From: Brevibacterium aurantiacum
GTDB taxonomy: Bacteria; Actinomycetota; Actinomycetes; Actinomycetales; Brevibacteriaceae
Direction of reading: 5' to 3'
DNA: 64,000 bases
NCBI RefSeq assembly: GCF_007558825.1
Contig: NZ_VLTK01000003.1
Location: 186,001-250,000 of the forward strand
Below the pieces are notes generated by a model, which saw nothing but the letters and a program-made list of their open reading frames with translations, searched no databases and was not told where the DNA came from. The stretch's first letter is position 1. Each line of letters starts with the position of its first letter. Below are positions 62,032 to 64,000 of this stretch, in pieces. A program made the position numbers and the translations under genes.

Positions 62032-64000
62032 TCAGGAGTCGGCGACGACTCCACGGCGGATCGCTTCGATTGTCCGACGAATGCGCACCGCAGTCTCCGG
62101 TTCGGCCACCTCCGCGACCTGACCGAGCAGGTCAAGGCTCTGCTTGGCCCATCGGACGAAGTCTCCGGCTGCGATGTCCGTGCCGCGCAGGGAGTCGGCA
62201 AGGTTCTTGCCTTCAGTCCAGCGGTACATCGGCTTGAATAGTCCTCTGTCGGGTTCCTGCGTCGTGGACAGGGCGTGCTGCTCCTCAAGTTGGAACAGCT
62301 TGCGCCAGATCGTCACTGCTTCATCTCCGTTGACCTTGAGGTCGCGGCTCGGGGCACGCTCCGGATGGAGGGTGTCACCGCGCCGGGATTGGAAGACGAA
62401 GCACGAGGCGAATGCTGCAAGTTCAGGTTCGACGAGGTTGTCCCACAGTCCCGAGCGAATGGTCAGCGCCACCAGCAGGTCGCGCTCCCCGTAGATCCGA
62501 CGCAGCATATCGGACTGTTCGGGATCAAAGCCCAGCGTGCGCAGGACATCCTGAACTCGTTCGAACACGAGAGCGATCGACGTCGTTCGGCCTTCGATCC
62601 GGGCGATGAGCGAATCGTTCTCCTTGACCAGTTTGGCTGCTCGGTTGGCCCACCGGGCGTGCATCTCGCGGTCCGGGCACTCGTGGCAGGGATGGGCTCG
62701 CAGCTGCGCGGTCATCTCCGACACACTCGAGCTGACACCAGAAGCACCGGGTGAGGATTCCCATCGGGCCCCTGGATCGACCTTGCCATCGTGTTTGGCA
62801 TCGTTGAGGATGCCCAACAGCTGCCTCCGATCCCCCGCCTGCCGGTGATTGAACTTCTTCGGCACACGGACCCGGCCCTGCGCCGCCAGCGGTTCGGTCA
62901 CCTCGTGGGGGCGCAGGTGCCAGACTTTGCCCTGTTCGGTCAGGACCGTCGGCAGCCGCGAACCTCCGTCGCGGGAGCTCATGGGCGCGATGATGACGGC
63001 AGTGCCCTCAACTCGCTTCGCGGGCAGGGTGACGACGTCGCCGACCTTGAGTGTACTCAGCGACTCGACGATCTCACGTTGCCGGTTCTTCGACTTGGTG
63101 CGAGTCTCCTGCTTCTCGGTATCGCTGATGGCCTGCCGCAGACGCGCATACTCGGCGAAGTCCCCGAGCTCGCACTGCATCGACTTCTCATAGGCTCCGA
63201 TCGTCGCTTCGTTCTTCCGCACCTTCTTCGCCAGGCCCACGACGGCCTTGTCGGCCTGGAACTGTGCGAACGAGGTCTCAAGGACCTTCGCTGCCTCCGC
63301 CGAGCTCATCCGCGACAGCAGGTTCGCCGTCATGTTGTAGGTGGGTCCGAACGCAGAATTGAGCGCGTAGGAGCGGTTGGAGGCGAGTCCTGCGATCTCA
63401 TTGACTTCGAAGCTGGGGTGCCAGATGACGACGGAGTGGCCGATCTTGTCGATGCCGCGGCGCCCGGCACGTCCGGTCAGCTGGGTGTACTCCCCCGGTG
63501 TGATCGAGACGTGGGCCTCACCGTTGAATTTCACGAGCTTCTCGAGGACGACCGTGCGTGCAGGCATGTTGATGCCCAGTGCCAGGGTTTCGGTGGCGAA
63601 GACGACCTTGATGATGCCCTGGGAGAAGAGTTCCTCGACGAGCTGTTTGAACTGTGGGATCATCCCCGCGTGGTGGGCGGCGACTCCCAGCAGAAGACCT
63701 TCCCTGAATGAGTGGAATCCGAGGATGCCAAGGTCCTCGCTGGCCAGCTCATCGCGCAGCTTTTCCAGTGCGGCATTGACGATGACCTTCTCTTCACGGG
63801 AGTTCAGGTCGAATCCCGAGGCCAGGTACTGCTCCACCGCCTCGTCGCAGGCATTTCGGGAGAAGATGAACATGATCGCCGGCAGCATCCCGGTCTCTGC
63901 CAGAGAGGACACGACCTGGGTTCGGCTGGGCCTGCGGAACCGGGCACGGGTGGCTCGTTCGCGCCTCGAGCGGGGCCCACCATGGGTCCGGGTGGCATGG
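62032..64000 (-). CDS. helY: HelY-type DEAD/DEAH-box (Ski2-like) helicase, 5' part outside window
   Basis: The frame is open through the right edge of the window, so only the C-terminal 655 or so residues are seen. Helicase motifs IV-VI are present: AIMFIFSRNACDEAV, FATETLALGINMPARTVV and GEYTQLTGRAGRRGIDKIG. The later DSHCT-type C-terminal domain has PCHECPDREMHARWANRA. Family members unwind RNA in Mtr4/Ski2-like processing. Ends converge with secA2 with 55 bp between. A GTG at 63912 is not the true start because conserved helicase sequence continues upstream. Confidence 0.93.
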   Translation of the reverse strand, partial: HATRTHGGPRSRRERATRARFRRPSRTQVVSSLAETGMLPAIMFIFSRNACDEAVEQYLASGFDLNSREEKVIVNAALEKLRDELASEDLGILGFHSFREGLLLGVAAHHAGMIPQFKQLVEELFSQGIIKVVFATETLALGINMPARTVVLEKLVKFNGEAHVSITPGEYTQLTGRAGRRGIDKIGHSVVIWHPSFEVNEIAGLASNRSYALNSAFGPTYNMTANLLSRMSSAEAAKVLETSFAQFQADKAVVGLAKKVRKNEATIGAYEKSMQCELGDFAEYARLRQAISDTEKQETRTKSKNRQREIVESLSTLKVGDVVTLPAKRVEGTAVIIAPMSSRDGGSRLPTVLTEQGKVWHLRPHEVTEPLAAQGRVRVPKKFNHRQAGDRRQLLGILNDAKHDGKVDPGARWESSPGASGVSSSVSEMTAQLRAHPCHECPDREMHARWANRAAKLVKENDSLIARIEGRTTSIALVFERVQDVLRTLGFDPEQSDMLRRIYGERDLLVALTIRSGLWDNLVEPELAAFASCFVFQSRRGDTLHPERAPSRDLKVNGDEAVTIWRKLFQLEEQHALSTTQEPDRGLFKPMYRWTEGKNLADSLRGTDIAAGDFVRWAKQSLDLLGQVAEVAEPETAVRIRRTIEAIRRGVVADS

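Overview
The window is high-GC actinobacterial chromosome, most likely from the Micrococcales and probably Brevibacterium or a close relative. The genus is an inference from gene content and order, with no rRNA or tree behind it. Supporting genes are the qcrCAB/ctaCDEF respiratory set with a lipoprotein CtaC and an actinobacterial subunit IV, RbpA beside a polyprenol-phosphate mannosyltransferase, SecA2, an Rpf-type transglycosylase, an FtsR-type MerR regulator and a HelY helicase. Many genes start with GTG or TTG. Some appear to be leaderless.

Region by region. 1-9.9 kb: the end of an unknown protein, then sucB, lpdA and pepA (minus), pyrD, a DUF3043 membrane protein, an M20 dipeptidase, an ErpA-type Fe-S carrier and aat. 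10-18.2 kb: the aerobic respiratory block. ctaC-ctaD-ctaF (plus) faces ctaE-qcrC-qcrA-qcrB (minus) across a nearly gene-free 1-kb gap holding strong terminators and a frameshifted gene remnant. Both operon promoters carry the same palindromic element, TTTCTAC-N5-GTAGCG. 18.4-32.5 kb: trpD, a DEDDh-GIY-YIG nuclease, plsC, ftsR, a ParA-type ATPase, pyc, def, a 3-hydroxyacyl-CoA dehydrogenase, an aminotransferase and a methyltransferase. 32.5-35.2 kb: a gene graveyard with pieces of two different Tn3-type transposases on either side of an intact double glyoxalase-fold gene. 35.2-43.8 kb: hsp20 with a HAIR operator, an AEC transporter, ferritin, a pterin dehydratase, a four-gene DUF5058/partner/M20/amidase operon and small enzymes.

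At 44,025-44,052 lies a sequence that matches the actinobacterial dif consensus closely. I read it as the XerCD chromosome-dimer resolution site, which puts the window at the replication terminus. Next come rpf, an AraC-VOC-UvrA-like operon and an APC permease with a flavin amine oxidase (biogenic amine catabolism), then a divergent SDR/WYL-regulator pair, an RlpA-like protein, GDPD, rbpA, ppm1, a metal-ligand-less amidohydrolase, an unusual fusion of a 5'-3' nuclease with a DEDDh 3'-5' exonuclease, secA2 and the 3' part of helY.

Themes that tie genes together: the respiratory operons probably share a regulator; rpf and rlpA share an RTAAC-N6-RTAAC direct repeat; at least five genes have a TANNNT -10 box exactly six bases before the start codon, which suggests leaderless mRNAs. 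No CRISPR array, rRNA, tRNA or intact insertion sequence was seen.
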